DNA of 64,000 nucleotides, from positions 50,982,501 through 51,046,500 of the forward strand of contig CM074865.1 of NCBI GenBank assembly GCA_037501455.1, read 5' to 3'. Positions 23,895 to 37,444 of this stretch are shown here, in pieces. A program made the position numbers and the translations under genes. The notes below the pieces were generated by a model, which ran no database searches, was not told the origin of the DNA, and was given only the letters and a program-made list of their open reading frames with translations. This DNA comes from Lantana camara (Eukaryota > Streptophyta > Magnoliopsida > Lamiales > Verbenaceae). Position 1 is the stretch's first letter, and the number at the start of each line of letters is the position of its first letter.

Positions 23895-26091
23895 CAAACG
23901 ATGCAAGAAAACACTACATGTATCAAGTAAACAGTCATGCATTCAAGTCACATTTACACTTAGAAATCAAGGCCATAAAATTAAAATAAACAACGAAACA
24001 AGTCATATTACATCATATTAACATGTTAGGATCATAATCGGGGTGGGAGAAAACAAATAAAAGCAAAAATAAAGTAAGAAAATAAAGAACGGGCACAACC
24101 AAAACGTCACATTCCCATGCAAATAACTTGAATGTTATACTTTATTCATGCACTAATTACATATATATATATGCAGCCAATTAATAGACATGCTTTTCAT
24201 TCAAAAACATAGCCCCAAACTTGTCATTCAATGACTAAATTTAAAGGGAAAAGGTAGCAGCGGTAGCACCAGCAACAAATTCATGAAATGTCATCTCAAC
24301 CCACTAAAAATCACTTAATAAGTTCACATATTTATTTCACACACATAACTCATGCATTTCATGCAACAACACAACATTAAGAAAGCTATTAAATGGCTGA
24401 AATTCATTAAGAAAGGAACAGGCAGCAACGCAGTCATATGTCAACAAAACAAATGCAATTTCCACTTTCAATTCCACACTAAGTCATGCATACATGCACA
24501 CGTACATGCATCCAATTATTCCTCATGCATGTAGTTCATGCACAACCTGCATTTCATACCAGAATGAGCCACAAGTCAGCCCTTTTATGGCTATTATTTA
24601 ACGGGAAAAGCGGGGCAGCAAACGCAGGAAATAGGGCAGTCCAATTGATGCTCAAAATTGGTCAAGTACGCAGCTAAAACGAAGGGAAGAGCAGGGCAAC
24701 AACAATGTACGACAGGGGCATCAATTTGAACATAATATTCAGGCCAATTCATGCAAAAATTCACGCTAAAAATACCATAAAACTGACACCAAATGAACAA
24801 CAAGAAGAAGCAGTGTACAGCAGTTCATAACATGCTCTAAAACCATCCTAAATGCAGCTGAAACTTGGGCAAAATCATGGCAAACTAGGGGATACATGGA
24901 GAGAGAAGTGTACACTCAATAACATACCAAGAATACAAAAAAACAACTCAAATAATCCCCACGTCAGTCCCATAATCGCACGCAGCAGCAAGGACAAGGA
25001 ATACAGTTCATATTTTGTAAAAAAAATTAAAAAAATCATCCCATAACTATTCATGTTCTTAAGAGCTTTAATGGTAGAACTTCAAGCATGAAAGGAGCAC
25101 AAAATTGAGGCATGGAACCAAGTCAAGAAAGTTCAAATAATCACAAAATAAACATCAAATCTCATAAAAACCAATTTCATTGCAAGAATTCAAAAAAAAA
25201 AGATGCTTAAACCTAACTATTCATGCTCATATTCACATCATGCTCAAACCTTGATGAAAACTCACAAAACATGGCTTAAAAGAACCACAATGAGATAAGC
25301 AACAAGAACTTATGCTTACCTCTTGACATGGTTGAAGTATGATGAAGATAGAGCTCAAAATCTTCCGAGGAATGAATAGTGATGGGTTCTTTTTTCCCTC
25401 TGCTCTATGGCTGAAAATTTCCCTTCTTTTCAGCTGAGTTTTGGAATGAGGGGGGTCCAATTTTGAGTTAGGGGCTTGATTTAGGTTTAAGTGGGTCCAA
25501 GTCCGAGGTTATTTGGTCAATAAATGAGAGAGTTACGCCCAAAATACTCAAAGGTGGCGAATTTGAGCGCGAGGCTCGGTTCGGTTCGGGAAAATTTTGG
25601 AGGATCAAACGGGCTTAGAAAAATACAAGGATAGGTTCATTAGCTCCCAAATTTCATTGCAAGTCTACTGCTACTTTCAGAATTCAAATCTAAATTCCCG
25701 AGCTCAAGTTACGCCTTCCGGAACACAAGGTGCGCTAAAACGAGTTAGGCCCTCTAGTCCCTTAACAATCAAAATAGTATTAAAACCATACCAAACGAAC
25801 TCTAAAAGAATAAACGAACATATAAATACGTTTCTAAATCACATATTAAATGCATAGAAAATTATCACAAAAATCAGAATTTAAATTGAGCACATACGGA
25901 TCAATTTCAAGAGCAAACTAGCATAAACATTTAAAATTCATATATAATCACTTAACAAATAATTCATATAATTCAAGAATTAGCATATAAATAATATAAT
26001 AAACACATAATGGTGTAAACAAATAATTTAAATACACACATAGTACTCTCGCAATGACGTACCTGTATGGCCGGACGAGCGGGATGTTACA

Positions 26092-27016
26092 AACTCCCCT
26101 CCTTTAGAAGGACCTACCTAAGGTCCTGAAGCAGGGTCTTGATCAACTTTGGGAACGAAGATTGACTCCACACTTCTGTTGTACCACTCTGATTCAGTTT
26201 TCAAGTGGCTTCTTGGATTTTCAAATCCCGCTACAAGACTCGATGGAAGTCTTCGATCTCCCACTTTAACTCTAGGGTCTTCTGTTCGAACCACAACACA
26301 CTTGAAACCTTGTCTAACAACGAAGCCATGAGAAAATGGGTCAACTAGTTTAAAACGAGTGACCACTCAAATCTCATTGAAATATCCTTAACCTTAGCAA
26401 ACTGGACACAAAGTCGTTAGCCATTTGCTCCTACTGGCAAATAGAATTCGGAAGTAGTTGGAGAAACCTACTGGTTCTTGGTGCTCGGTCTTCAACCGAT
26501 GGCGTTTTAGACATTGCTACATGAAGTTTCCAACATCTCCTCTTACGCCAATACAACTTTACCAGTTTTTCAAGTCCTCGAACAACCTCGAACCAAGAGT
26601 GGGGTATGTCTCATGACCTTGCACTTGTCGAGACGTAGGCTAAACTCTTCCGCTAGAAACACACAACCAAAGCTTTCTTTTGTGCCTCGATTGTAAACGA
26701 AGTAGTCTTGAGTACCCTCGGGTAGGCTACAGCCGGTGCCAAAGGCAACTCACACCAACAGCCTCTTCCCACTCTAAAACCGTACCTCTTTCTTGTCAAA
26801 CATGTCAACAGGTTGGTAATCTTGAAGAATATTTGACTAGTGTACCCCGACGGCACAAGAGACTTTTTTCTCAGAGGTAATTCCCGGTTCCTCTACGGGG
26901 ATGCATAGTCGGTCATACCCTTGTTAAAACCCAAACTCGGCGCGTCAACGGAACTCTGAAGAAAACCAAACAACTCTTCGAAGCAAACAAAAGGGTATTT
27001 GTCTTCCCCAGTTAAT
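26092..27016 (-). other. Internal 3' region of H2 with polypurine tract
   Basis: Sense CTAAAGGAGGGGAG (26107-26094) immediately precedes the 3' LTR. The remaining 0.9 kb shows no recognisable retroelement domain. A short minus frame (26118-26366) could be a polyprotein tail but is unrecognised. Confidence 0.6.
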
Positions 27017-30000
27017 TATTAGGAATAGTACCCTTAAAGCCGATTGTATGTCCGCTTTAGTACTTTCCTTTTATAAATCATAGACAATCTTTCAATAATA
27101 AACGAACTTTGGCAACACTTCTTTATATGCTCTTGTTTGATTGTTTGATTACTTTAACTGCGTATGTATAAGTACTCATCTAATTAATATGACTTATAGG
27201 ACTCAACCATTAGGTGAAGTGGTTCATGGAATGAGCCCTATATCACATAAGTCATGACTAGGAATCACTCCAAGCCGATGAGTCCTAAAGACAATGAGAG
27301 TGTCGACTTGACTCGTTCGAGGCCTGCTCGTGTGATCACGCCCTTAAGAAGGACCACCTTGTTTCATGGGGTGCAAAGTGTATTGTTGATACGTGCTTGA
27401 TACATAGGGGTGCTTACTTATTCTAAGTGAGTACCCTAAGGTGTCCCGTGTGAGAAGATTCTGAAATAAATAGAAACTTCCAAATTAGGAAATATCTCAC
27501 GAGTCATTGATGTTATTAAGTGATCCTTGGACTTTAGGTTCCATTGATGCTTTGTGAGCTAACTCTGTAATCCTAGGTGTAAGCTTTAAAGGGTGTCGTC
27601 TCAGACAACCTATTCAAGTCTTATGCTGGGGTTACACAAGTGGCACATGGAAGCATATGAGAATCAATAAAGGACCTACACTTGCATTAGCAAGTTGATC
27701 TCTTATTATCTAAGTCATTCATATGCCATCTAGGAGTCCTTGGCCAAGGCAGTGGATCGAGATCAAGAAATGGGTATCTTGGATCGAGATCAAATGGACA
27801 TGAAATGCACTTAACTTTAAGATCAAGATTATTAGGGTTCTAATTTTTCCCTTGCCCTAGATCTTGATTGAGAGATTGGAAGTAGGAGGATTGTATCTCA
27901 CATATGTCAATGACTTAAAGGTTTTTTCGAATTGAGATATTCTTATTCAACAAGGGGTCACACACCTATTGTTGGACTATGGTAGTGTGATCTGTGGACT
28001 GATTAATTAATTAGGAATTAATTGATTACGGTCACTGGTAATTGAATTAAGAACATAGAGGGTCACATATAACAACCCGGTCACATGCGTTAAGGATTGA
28101 ATTGGTTAAACGAGTTAATCGAACCAATAGGTGATTGGTGTGGTCCACATGTATGGAGCACGCGTGGGATGCGTGTCCTTAGTGACACTTGTCACGTGAG
28201 TGTGTAGTGAATTATTGATTAATCATTTAATGGACTTTACTTTAATTATGAATTAATATTAAACTTCTAATTTGGAGAAATAAAGTCTAATAAATAATTA
28301 ATTATGAATTAATTAATTATTAGCTTCAAGTTATTTACTATGAATAAATAATTAATTAAATAAAATATCTAAATTAGTTAGATATTATGTCTTGCTTCCC
28401 AAGTTGGTGAAAAGGAGACTTTTGGTCAAAGTAAGAGTGTTTCTCTCCAAGCAAGTAATCCTTTAGCCAAAAGGTTTAGGAAACCTTGTCCAAACAAGAC
28501 AAGGGGTTCGAACCCCTTATGCTATAAATAAGTGGTGTAACGCCCCAGTTTTTCAGAGGTTTGAGCATGGCGTATTCGTTTACCAATGTGCGTAATTTAA
28601 TTAATGATATATTCTTCATTATTGATTTTATTAATTGATCGTGAATTCTTGAGACGTTTGGGCATGTGTGTTTATGTTTAAGGCCGTTGCTATTTGGTTT
28701 GATTTCTGTTTTTCGTGGAAACTTAGCATGAGTGAATTATGTGACTTATGATTATGTTTGTATGCTCTTTGCATGATTTTATTCTCGTATGTGTGAGTTT
28801 TGGATTCTTTTGTGTGATTGGAACCGAAAAGGGGGCTAAAGAGCATTTAGCGCGCCTGTGTTCCGGGCGGCATATCTTGAGCTCGGGAACTCGGAATCGA
28901 GTTCCGTCACCTCCATTGGATCCGGATCAACGAATCGGAGACAATGGGACAAGCCTCATATTTATATAAGATTAATTGGATTGCCAAATCTTAACCAAAA
29001 CAAGCCCCTTGCGCCAAAAATGACAAATAATAGCTATTTCACGTTCACGGACCTATCCTAACGTACCTAGACCCTAACCATTGACCTATACCCACTTGCA
29101 CACTCTCTCTCTCCCCCATATCAGCCCCCCCACCGAACCAAACCCCCTCTCACTCACCAAACTCAGCCAAAATGGAGAGAGAAAGAAGAAGAAAGAAGGA
29201 AAGAAGAAGGAAGAAGGAAGAAGGAGAACTATTCAACCCTTGGGTATTTGAGCTCATACCCCCTCCATTTCTCCTCCAAATTGAAAGGTAAGACCATATT
29301 TATGATTTACATCTCCTCATAGTAATTTTGAGTTAAGTTTTGCATGATTTCTCCAAGTGATGAGCATGTATTGGCATATGGGGTGAATAGTGAGGGTTTG
29401 GGAAGAATTGATGAATTCTAGCATGCTTCCTTGTGGATTCTTTTGGTATGAAGTATGTATGTTGCTACTAAGACATAATTTTTGATATTTATGAACTTGA
29501 TTTGGTTGTTGGATTAGGATTCATGATTTTGCCAATTATGAAATTGAAGTATTGCTTGAGCTTGCTCCATATTCATTCCTTGCATGAGTTGCAACTTTGG
29601 ACCATTAATTGGCTTGAAATGCATGAATTCTTGCTACCTTAACTTACCTATGTGTGTTAATTTGATGTTTATATGGTTTAGCATGAGTTTTGCCCTGTTT
29701 TTTGTGTGTTTTTCGCCACTGACCTAAATCTGCGAGGGTATTTGAGGCAGAAACTTTGGATCCTCCCTTGTTTTCTGACTGAGATTGTTTTGTCCCGTTT
29801 ACCCTCATACAAACTCGGATTGACCTGATTTTTGAACCCGCGGAAACATCTTGAAGTCTAGAACATCCTATAATTGGAATCAAATCGATATCTTTTCTCA
29901 ATTGTGAGTTATGATTGTTTGAAAATTGTGTCACCACTTCGCCGAACTTCTACATTGGCCCAAACTTCAAACCTACGCCATTTTCACCTTGCTTTGAACC

Positions 30001-32469
30001 GTGATTCGTGCCACATATCCTTGAAAACATCTATGTGTCTAGTTTCACCTCCAACAAGAAAACCATAATTCCAATTTATGAAACTCAAGATATACCCATT
30101 TTTCTACAGCTTGCGCATTTCCGAATTGTCAAGTTTTCCTAACTTTTGCTAAACTTTCCCAAAACTCGTTCTATCGCCTTCCTTGCACTTCCTCGACCCC
30201 TTATGTGACTTATATACTATACTAACATGCTTTATGAGGTGTTTTGATTAGTTTTTGAAGTTTATGACTTGAATTGCTATGAAATATGAAAGTTATGAAC
30301 GAAGGAACTTGATAACTCCATGTATTGAATGTACTTGAATGAATTATGTGATAAGGTGCCTTCATGACATGATTTTTACTTCATATACATTTCTAACATG
30401 TATTATCTTGGGTATTATGAAATTTTATGATTTTTCATGGAATATTTTACGAGTTATGCCTCAACGTGACTTAATTGCTCCTAATATGCGCATGCATGGA
30501 TCTTGACTCTCAATGTACACCCTAATTGCTTATGTAACTCTTAGTTATCACTTGTATGATATGTATACATGTTATATCACGTGCTATGATTATTATTTGA
30601 ATTTCTCGGATTTATTGGGTATGAAATATGGAAGTTATGAATTCGAACGGATATGAACGTCTCTTGGAATGAATGAATGACTTGTTTACATGACTTTAAG
30701 TAATGAATTGTGCATATGAATTTTTCCATGATAACATATCATCTCTTATGCATTCATATCATATTCATAACATTGTCGTGCGTCGTATTTGGTTCATTTG
30801 GAGTCTTGAGTCTTACCTGTACCCTCTATTGTCCTGGGTACAGTTTTCTCTAGGGCGGAGACTTGCCGGGTTTATAGGACACTTTGAAGTCCTCTTGTTT
30901 CCTTCTTGGTTTTGGTCGGTAAGGTGTAAAGGTGGGTGTCTCTTCTATTAGTTAACTGACCCTATATACTTCCAATGTGTAAAGATTTCGGCCAAAACTA
31001 TTATACGTATATAGAGTCACTTTTCAAGAGTAAATATTTGCAGCGTAAAGCCCTTATTTTATGAACCCTACCAAATGTTTTGGCGAGAATGAAAGAATGA
31101 ATGTCATGCACAGACTGGGGCCCAGGGACTTGGTGTGAGTGGTGACCCGAGGAGGTATGGGCTGACGGTGAACCCTCACACTAGTCCCACCAATGAACGG
31201 CGTAACCGGACATCGTTAGGAGTTAGCGAGTAATAGACGCTGAGTGCCATCTGGGGAGTCATGTTCCCCTTTTGGTCAATGAATGGATGGTTCGGGCCGA
31301 TCACCCGGCCATCACCCGGAGGAAGAAGGTGTAAATGTTCATGAATGTGCACAAAAGAATATTATGCATGAATGAAAGAAAGAAAGAATGTTTAATAAAC
31401 TACACGAGGTGTTGGTTGGAGATAATGCACGCCAACTCGCCAAGCCACAAAAGACCTAAAGAATGAAAATGAACGTTATAATCCCTTTTGATGACTTCTT
31501 TATCTTACCCACTTGGGAAAATGCTCAAAAACCTCATTTGGGATTATAACTTGCATGTGAATGTTAAATATTGTTGTATATGCTATTTATGCCTCATTTT
31601 ATACCCACTAGTCTCCTATAGACTGAACCCGGTTTGTTTTCAGTTTTCTTGCAGGTTTGGGGTGCTAGGCGGGAAGTCGAGTTTGTTAAGTCTTTCGGTC
31701 AAGTCAAAGTCTGTTCTTATGCATAGTGTATCATGAATTGTTTAAATTATAAAGAATATATGATTTGTATTGATTATTGCTACCATCATGATTTTTGAAT
31801 AAGCTTATAGGAACAGAAAGAATCCGTAATTGATGTTTTGTGATTTTATTAAATTTCGGGATTAGGTATCTATGTTAGTTGAACCCGTTACTCTTTGCTT
31901 ATTTTGCTATTTATCAATGTACTTTGCTTCCGTACTGGTATTATTTCGATTGTAATGTTTCTTTGGTTGCGAAAGTTAGTTCCCGCCTAGCTTAGCGAGT
32001 GTGTGTGTCCCCGTTCGCCGTGATTTAGCTCGGGTATGGATTGTCCATTTCATATTCGGGTCGGGTCTGGGTGCGGGGGATGTGGTACCTTGCGCTCGGG
32101 TGCTACAAGTGGGGTTTGACCCCCATAGAGGATGATAGCAAAATTTTTCCTTCTCTAAATTATACACAAAACCTAAGCCTAAACACCGAATATAGAACTA
32201 GCATCCTCGCTATTTGGATCGTGGTCGAGGTTGGTGGACTAATTATCTATAGGGCTGCTATTGTGAAGTCTTGAAAGATTCAAAGGAGTTTTTGGGGGAC
32301 AAGCCGCGTGAAGAGCATCCTTGGGCGGCTAGAACGTGTCAAGAAAGCTTCTGTATAAGTGAGTTCTTGATCCTTACGAATTTGGGAATAGGAATTGCAA
32401 GATTCGATTTTATCTTATTTGGAATTTTGTTTTTAATTTTCGCGGCGTTTCTATCTCGTTTTCCCAAAA
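27017..32469 (+). repeat. 5' LTR of copia copy 2, interrupted
   Basis: Begins TATTAGGAATAG (TG changed to TA) and ends CCCAAAA instead of CCAACA, both signs of age. One CACGTG remains at 28193. TATAAATA at 28522-28529 follows a perfect 14-bp palindrome GGGGTTCGAACCCC. A gypsy solo LTR with AGTGG duplication interrupts it. Confidence 0.88.
28536..32107 (+). mobile_element. Solo gypsy LTR with TSD AGTGG
   Basis: 3572 bp, TGTAACGCCCC to GGTGCTACA, flanked by AGTGG at 28531-28535 and 32108-32112. Contents in order: core hairpin (28886-28905), purine-rich GAA-type run (29171-29229), donor-like GAAAG/GTAAGA (29287/29288), long bulged stem (31125-31188), AGTCT/AGACT hairpin (31610-31624), acceptor-like TTCTTGCAG (ends 31654). 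Related to the LTRs of E3 and I. No hairpin cluster seen at the expected place. Confidence 0.93.
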
Positions 32470-32471
32470 AG

Positions 32472-32484
32472 TGGTATTAGAGCC
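32472..32484 (+). promoter_or_regulatory. Primer binding site of copia copy 2
   Basis: TGGTATTAGAGCC, one change from the copy 1 site, two bases after the decayed LTR end. Confidence 0.85.
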
Positions 32485-33582
32485 ACCTTGCAATGCCTAT
32501 TTCTGATTCATTTCATTTATTCTGATTTTTGTAGAAATTATTAGATTTAGATGCAATTGAGTATTCATGAGTTTTTTTAGAATTCTACAAAAAATTGAAT
32601 TTGTGTTTTCCTGAAATTTCTGAAAAATTATTTCTGAAAACTTTTGATTTTAAAACGTTTTGAATCAAATTAGATTTAATTGTATTTTTAATTTATGGAT
32701 TGTTTTGGTTTTTGAACTGAAAATACGAAATATGACATCACGGTATGAAAGCACGAGCCTAGATGTGCCAAGGTGTAGCACGCCTTGGCCCGTGCGACCC
32801 GTCCGCCCAGCAGTCCCGCAACCGCGCGGGACTGCCAGCCGTTGCCGCCCGCCTACGCCTAGTCGCGCCTTGGCGTGCCTGCCTGCTCCTCCCGCAACCG
32901 CGCAGGAGCCTCATCTGGGACTGCCTGGCATGACTACCTACTGTTGCGCGCTCTGGCAGCCCTTGCGTGCGGTCACTCCGGGCGTTCTGGGCCCTTGTTT
33001 TGCGAAATTGATTTTTGTGTTTAGTCCAATTCGATCTCGATTTAATTTTAGTAAAAAATTTGTTTTATTAAAATTGATTTTAGTTTAAAATAATTTTAAA
33101 ATTTGGATTTTTTATGAAATTAAAACAGATTTAATTTTTGGGAAAATTACAGTTGTTATTTTTGAAATATTGGAGAATAAAATTATAAATTTTCTAAAAT
33201 TAATTGAAATTTTGTTGATTTAATATTTCTTAGTTTATTTGAAAAAGACTCATGAACAAGAATTGCACCTAAGTCGTATTTTAAGCAATTAGATAGGTAG
33301 AACCCATGATCATCTCATGTTAGTATCATGCTAGGACATGTTATTGGCTAAGTGCTTGTGGGAAATGCATTTAAGTTGTACTTGCATCAATCAAGACTAA
33401 TAAAATTGGATAACATATATGTTGGTGGGGTCGAACCGGATAACTCTCCGTTTATATAGAAAATTCCCATAAAATTTTAAGCTATTTTCGAAAATAGGTT
33501 TTTAATTCGAGCTACAAACTTTGAATTAAATTCCTAGCATTCCATCAATAGGATTTAAGTTTAATAGGGGAAGCTAGTTGTT

Positions 33583-33900
33583 GTCCATGAGTCGTGGGGT
33601 GACTATGTGAAACCTATTAGTCCTTAGTTTCCGAATCGATCATTTTAATGATCGATATTTCGAGAGCAATTTTGGATAGGGCGATGTCCGCGAGTCGTGG
33701 GTCGTTCGAACTAAGTTTTGGTCTTGATCTTATGATTGATGGGTCTAGCTTAATGCCTAAGTAAATATGGATGTCGAACGAGTCGTGGGTCTATATTGAA
33801 AGATATGTGATGCAAAAACATTACTAAGAATTCCATAGTGTTGGAATTGGTAAGTTGCACCTACCTTAGGCTTAATTGAGAATGGCCACCAGTCGTGGGT
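33583..33900 (+). repeat. Four spaced copies of GAGTCGTGGGT motif (copy 2)
   Basis: 33583-33599, 33686-33702, 33773-33790 and 33884-33900; spacing 103, 87 and 111. Each keeps AGTCGTGGG while flanks differ. Same number and similar spacing as copy 1, despite overall divergence. Confidence 0.8.
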
Positions 33901-34108
33901 TCAAGGTTAAGTGCTTAGGATCTTAGTACTCATTGGGATAACAAGTTTCCTCTAAGATCTTAGGGAATTGTAGATCTTCTAAAAACAGTGGGAGCTACAG
34001 AGCTTAAAGATCTAATCTCATGTATATCGTTATTATTCAGCATGTTCACTTAGTTCTCTATTTTTTCCATTTAGGTCGTAGATTCTGTGATTCTCTACGT
34101 GTTTTGAA

Positions 34109-34948
34109 ATGGCAATAAAAAACCCTCTAGTATCGATCCTCGAGTCAAACAAGTTAACTGGTCCCAACTATTCTGATTGGCTTAGGAATCAAAAAATTGT
34201 TCTAGATTTCAAAAAAAGAACTTATGTTCTCTACTAGGCGGAGCCCGTTCCCGAAGGGGAAGCTCTGACCCGGGCTGAGCGGGATGTGATGCAGAAGTGG
34301 AAGGATCATAATCTCCAGCCCTGTTATCTCATGCTTGCTAACATGTCTCTAGACATGCAAAGACAGCATCAGTCCATGGAATTCGCTTGGGAGATTTACG
34401 ACCACTTAGAGCAACTTTACTACCCTCATGAGCTTATTACAAGGTATAACACCTCAAAAGACTTGTTCCATTTGAGAATGAGGGAAGGTACAAGTGTCTA
34501 TGAATATGGACTCAAGTTTTTTGCTTTTACTAAGAAACTTGCTTCCACGGACATGCCACTAAGAGATGAGCTCTTGGTAGATTTGTTGCTGGCCTTGCTC
34601 CCACCATCATTCAACCCATTTGTTCTTAACTTCAATATGAATCATGCAAATGCTAGTGTAGCTGAGCTGATTAGTCAGCTTGTGACTTTTGAAAGCACGA
34701 TCAAGAATGAAGGTTATGATGGTCACTGCTCCATCTTCTTCTAAGCCTTCAAAAGGCAATGGCAAGAAAGCCCAAAAGAAGAAGAAGTCCCTTAGGCCCA
34801 ATGGAGGCGTCCCGAAGGGAAAAACCCAAAAGAAGAAACATGATCAGAAAAGGGACATTTGCTTCCATTGTGGCAAACTGGGGTATCGGAGGAGAAACTT
34901 CCAGGAGTACAAGGTTACTCCAATGAAAGATATGTTTCTCGTTGTATA
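34109..34948 (+). pseudogene. copia gag (copy 2), broken
   Basis: The ATG at 34109 opens a frame parallel to copy 1 Gag. It has a TAG at 34235-34237 (codon 43), then a readable capsid-like stretch to about 34710, where a frameshift occurs (the two open pieces, 34286-34744 and 34689-34949, are in different frames). The zinc knuckle at 34860-34901 is damaged: His became Tyr and the last Cys became Phe relative to copy 1. Not expected to make Gag. Confidence 0.88.
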
Positions 34949-36079
34949 AATCTTTCTATTAATTCTGACTCTTGGGTACCGGTTGTGGATCTCATATCTG
35001 TAATGATGTCCAGATGCTAAGTGAGGTCCGGCATTTAAAGGGAGGAGAATGTGTCTTGAAGATTGGGGACAATTAGATTAAGCTTTAGGCACAATTAGAT
35101 TAGATTTAGGCCATTCTGTTTTAGTTTTAAATAAAATCCTTTATGTACCAGACATTATTCGTAATATAATTTCAGTTGCAATACTTGATTGTGAAGGTTA
35201 TGAAATTAATATCAAGAATGGCAACTATTTCCTTTAAAAGAATGATTTTTCAATGCATCTTGGTACATTAAACAATGGACTTTATCTAACTTAAAACAGT
35301 AATATTTTGAATACAATGAGAAACAAAATGTAAGAGAGATGACTAAGTCTCAGCATCTTTGTGGCACGCTAGATTTGGACATATTTCCAAGAACAAAATT
35401 AGCAAGTTAACTACCTTAGGGACATTCTCTGAAAATGACGTTAAACAATTAACTTCTTGCGAATCCTGTCTCAAAGGAAAGATTTCCAAAACTCCTTTCA
35501 AAGGGAGTGTGGAACGAGCCACAAAGACCTTGGATTTGATCCATTGTGATGTTTGTGGACCGCTTACTGTAAGCACTCGAAACAATCATTAATACTTCAT
35601 AACCTTTACTGACGACTTTAGTTCTTATGGTTATGTGTACTTAATGAAGTACAAATCTGAGGCTTTTGAGAAATTCTTAGAATTTCAAAAGGAGGTTGAG
35701 AACCAAACTGGTCACAAGATCAAGACACTTCGATCTGATCTAGGTGACGAGTATCTTATTGAAGAATTCCTTAGTCATCTTAGAGATAATGGAATTATCT
35801 TTCAGTGGACCCCTCCGGGAACTCCTCAGCTTATTGGAGTTTCTGAAAGAAGGAATCGAACCAGATATGGTTTGCTCCATGATGAGTTTCACTGACTTAC
35901 CACCTTCTTTCTGGGGTTATGCCCTTGAAAGTGTAGCCAAGATTTTGAATCTTGTTCCTTCTAAATCAGTCCCTCAAATGCCCTATGAAATGTGGTATGG
36001 TAAAATCCCGAGTTATTCTTACATAAGAATTTGGGGTTATCCTGCTTATTTGAAGAGGATAGTGGGAGATAAGTCATAA
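34949..36079 (+). pseudogene. copia protease-integrase region (copy 2), broken
   Basis: The protease active site is lost: relative to copy 1, seven bases are missing near 34977-34980, removing the DTG triad and shifting frame. The pre-integrase HHCC finger (35359-35470) is readable. A TAA at 35590-35592 falls early in the integrase core. The second catalytic Asp lies in LRSDLGDEY and the Glu in SERRNR, followed by a frameshift near 35865. The frame continues as SMMSFTDLPPSFWGYALES and stops at 36077-36079. Confidence 0.88.
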
Positions 36080-37439
36080 CCTCGCTCGAACTTATGCTAC
36101 TTTGTTAGCTATCCTAAGGAATCCATAGGATAATACTTCTATGATCAAACTGAACAAAAAGTGTTTGTTTCAAGAAATGCAACTTTTCTTGAGGAACCGT
36201 TCCTAGAACAAAAGAAAGGCAAGATCACAGAACTCGAAGAAATTCGAGATAATCCCACGCTACATTTAGAAGACACGTCCTAATCTAACATCCCACAACC
36301 AATCATGAACTTCGATACACGTGAAAATCCTCCTCTAAGGTATTTTGAATACACACCTAGACAGACTGAGAGATGGTATGGTTTTCTCCATGAAATCTCT
36401 CAAGAGGATAATGATCCTCAAACATATATGGAGGCATTGTCAGAATCGGATTCTGAGCAATGGAAACAAGCCATGAAATCTAAAATGGACTCCACGTACT
36501 CCAACCAAGTTTGGACTTTGGTTGATTTGCCTGATGGTGTAAAACCCATTGGGTGCAAATGGATCTTGAAGAGAAAGCTCGGAGTAGATGGAAACGTTGC
36601 AGCCTAAAAGGCAAGACTTGTTGTTAAAGGATTCACTCAAAGGCCCGGTGTGGACTTTGATTAAACCTTCCCACCGGTTGCAATACAAAAGTCTATTCGG
36701 ATCATGCTTGCCATAGCCACATATTATGACTATGAGATTTGTCAAATGGATGTGAAAACTGCCTTTCTCAATGGTGACATTGATAAAGACATTTATATAG
36801 ATCAACCCATAGGTTTCACATTCAGTAGAAGTGAGCAAAAGGTTTGCAAACTCCAAAGATCAATCTACGGATTGGAACAGGCTTCTAGGAATTGGAACAT
36901 TCGTTTTGATGAAGCAGTTAAAGGGTTTTGCTTTGTTCAAAATTCAAATGAGTCCTGCGTGTATAGAAAGGAATTGAAGATTTTAGTACAATTCTTGGTA
37001 ATTTATGTTGATGACATCCTTCTAAATAGAAATTCGAAGGATGACAAGAATGTTACCAAGTCTTGGTTATCGAACCAATTCGAGATGAAAGATCTTGGTG
37101 ATGCATCCTACATTCTCGGCATAAAGATATATAGAGATAGATCTAAGAGATTGATAGGACTATCACAATCGATGTACATAGACAAAGTGCTGAAACGATT
37201 CTACATGGAGGATGCGAAGAATAAGATCCTTCCTATGAGTGTAGGAACATGTCTTTCTAAGAAGATGTGTCCTAAGACAACCCTTAAGAAGATTTGTCCT
37301 AAGACAAACCTTGAGAAGGAAAGAATGACTCATATACCTTATGCTCGGTAATAGGTAGTATAATGTATGAAATGCTATGTACTCGACCGGATGTGGCTTA
37401 TGCTCTTAGCATAACAAGCCGTTTCCAATTTGACCCAGG
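36080..37439 (+). pseudogene. copia reverse transcriptase region (copy 2), broken
   Basis: Readable pieces are 36305-36607 (linker and RT N-terminus, stop where copy 1 has Tyr) and 36704-37351 (RT core with QMDVKTAFLNGD and catalytic YVDD at 37004-37015). Further stops lie at 36605-36607 and near 36662, with a duplication-like MCPKTTLKKICPKTNLEKE stretch before the stop at 37351. Then comes CTRPDVAYALSITSRFQ, the start of the RNase H connection, cut by the copia solo LTR at 37445. Confidence 0.88.
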
Positions 37440-37444
37440 AGAAG

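Larger units (their letters stand above)
18595..26091 (-). repeat. 3' LTR of H2, interrupted
   Basis: Sense start TGTAACATCCCGC at 26091; sense end GGTGCTACA at 18595. Without the 20181-23894 insertion and one target copy it is about 3.78 kb. Donor-like CAAGAG/GTAAGC at 25320/25319. The core hairpin is decayed near 25680-25700, and no strong hairpin cluster was seen where H1 has one. Confidence 0.87.
18595..27016 (-). mobile_element. Gypsy element H2, 3' part
   Basis: 3' LTR 18595-26091 (interrupted by a solo LTR at 20181-23894), polypurine tract and 0.9 kb of internal sequence, cut at 27017 by copia copy 2. The rest is outside the window. The five bases before the LTR are AAAAG (18590-18594). 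Confidence 0.85.
32470..34108 (+). other. Leader of copia copy 2
   Basis: Non-coding, 1.64 kb. It holds a GC island (32757-33000) and four spaced copies of the GAGTCGTGGGT motif at 33583, 33686, 33773 and 33884, matching copy 1. A long frame crossing the GC island (32660-33088) is treated as chance. Confidence 0.75.

Noticed and set aside
28506..28519. GGTTCGAACC resembling a tRNA-gene B box
   Set aside because: It is the centre of a palindrome with no A box or cloverleaf around it, and lies beside an LTR TATA box.
32660..33088. 142-codon frame
   Set aside because: Spans the GC island of the copia copy 2 leader; flanking residues are translated AT-rich leader and no homology is apparent.
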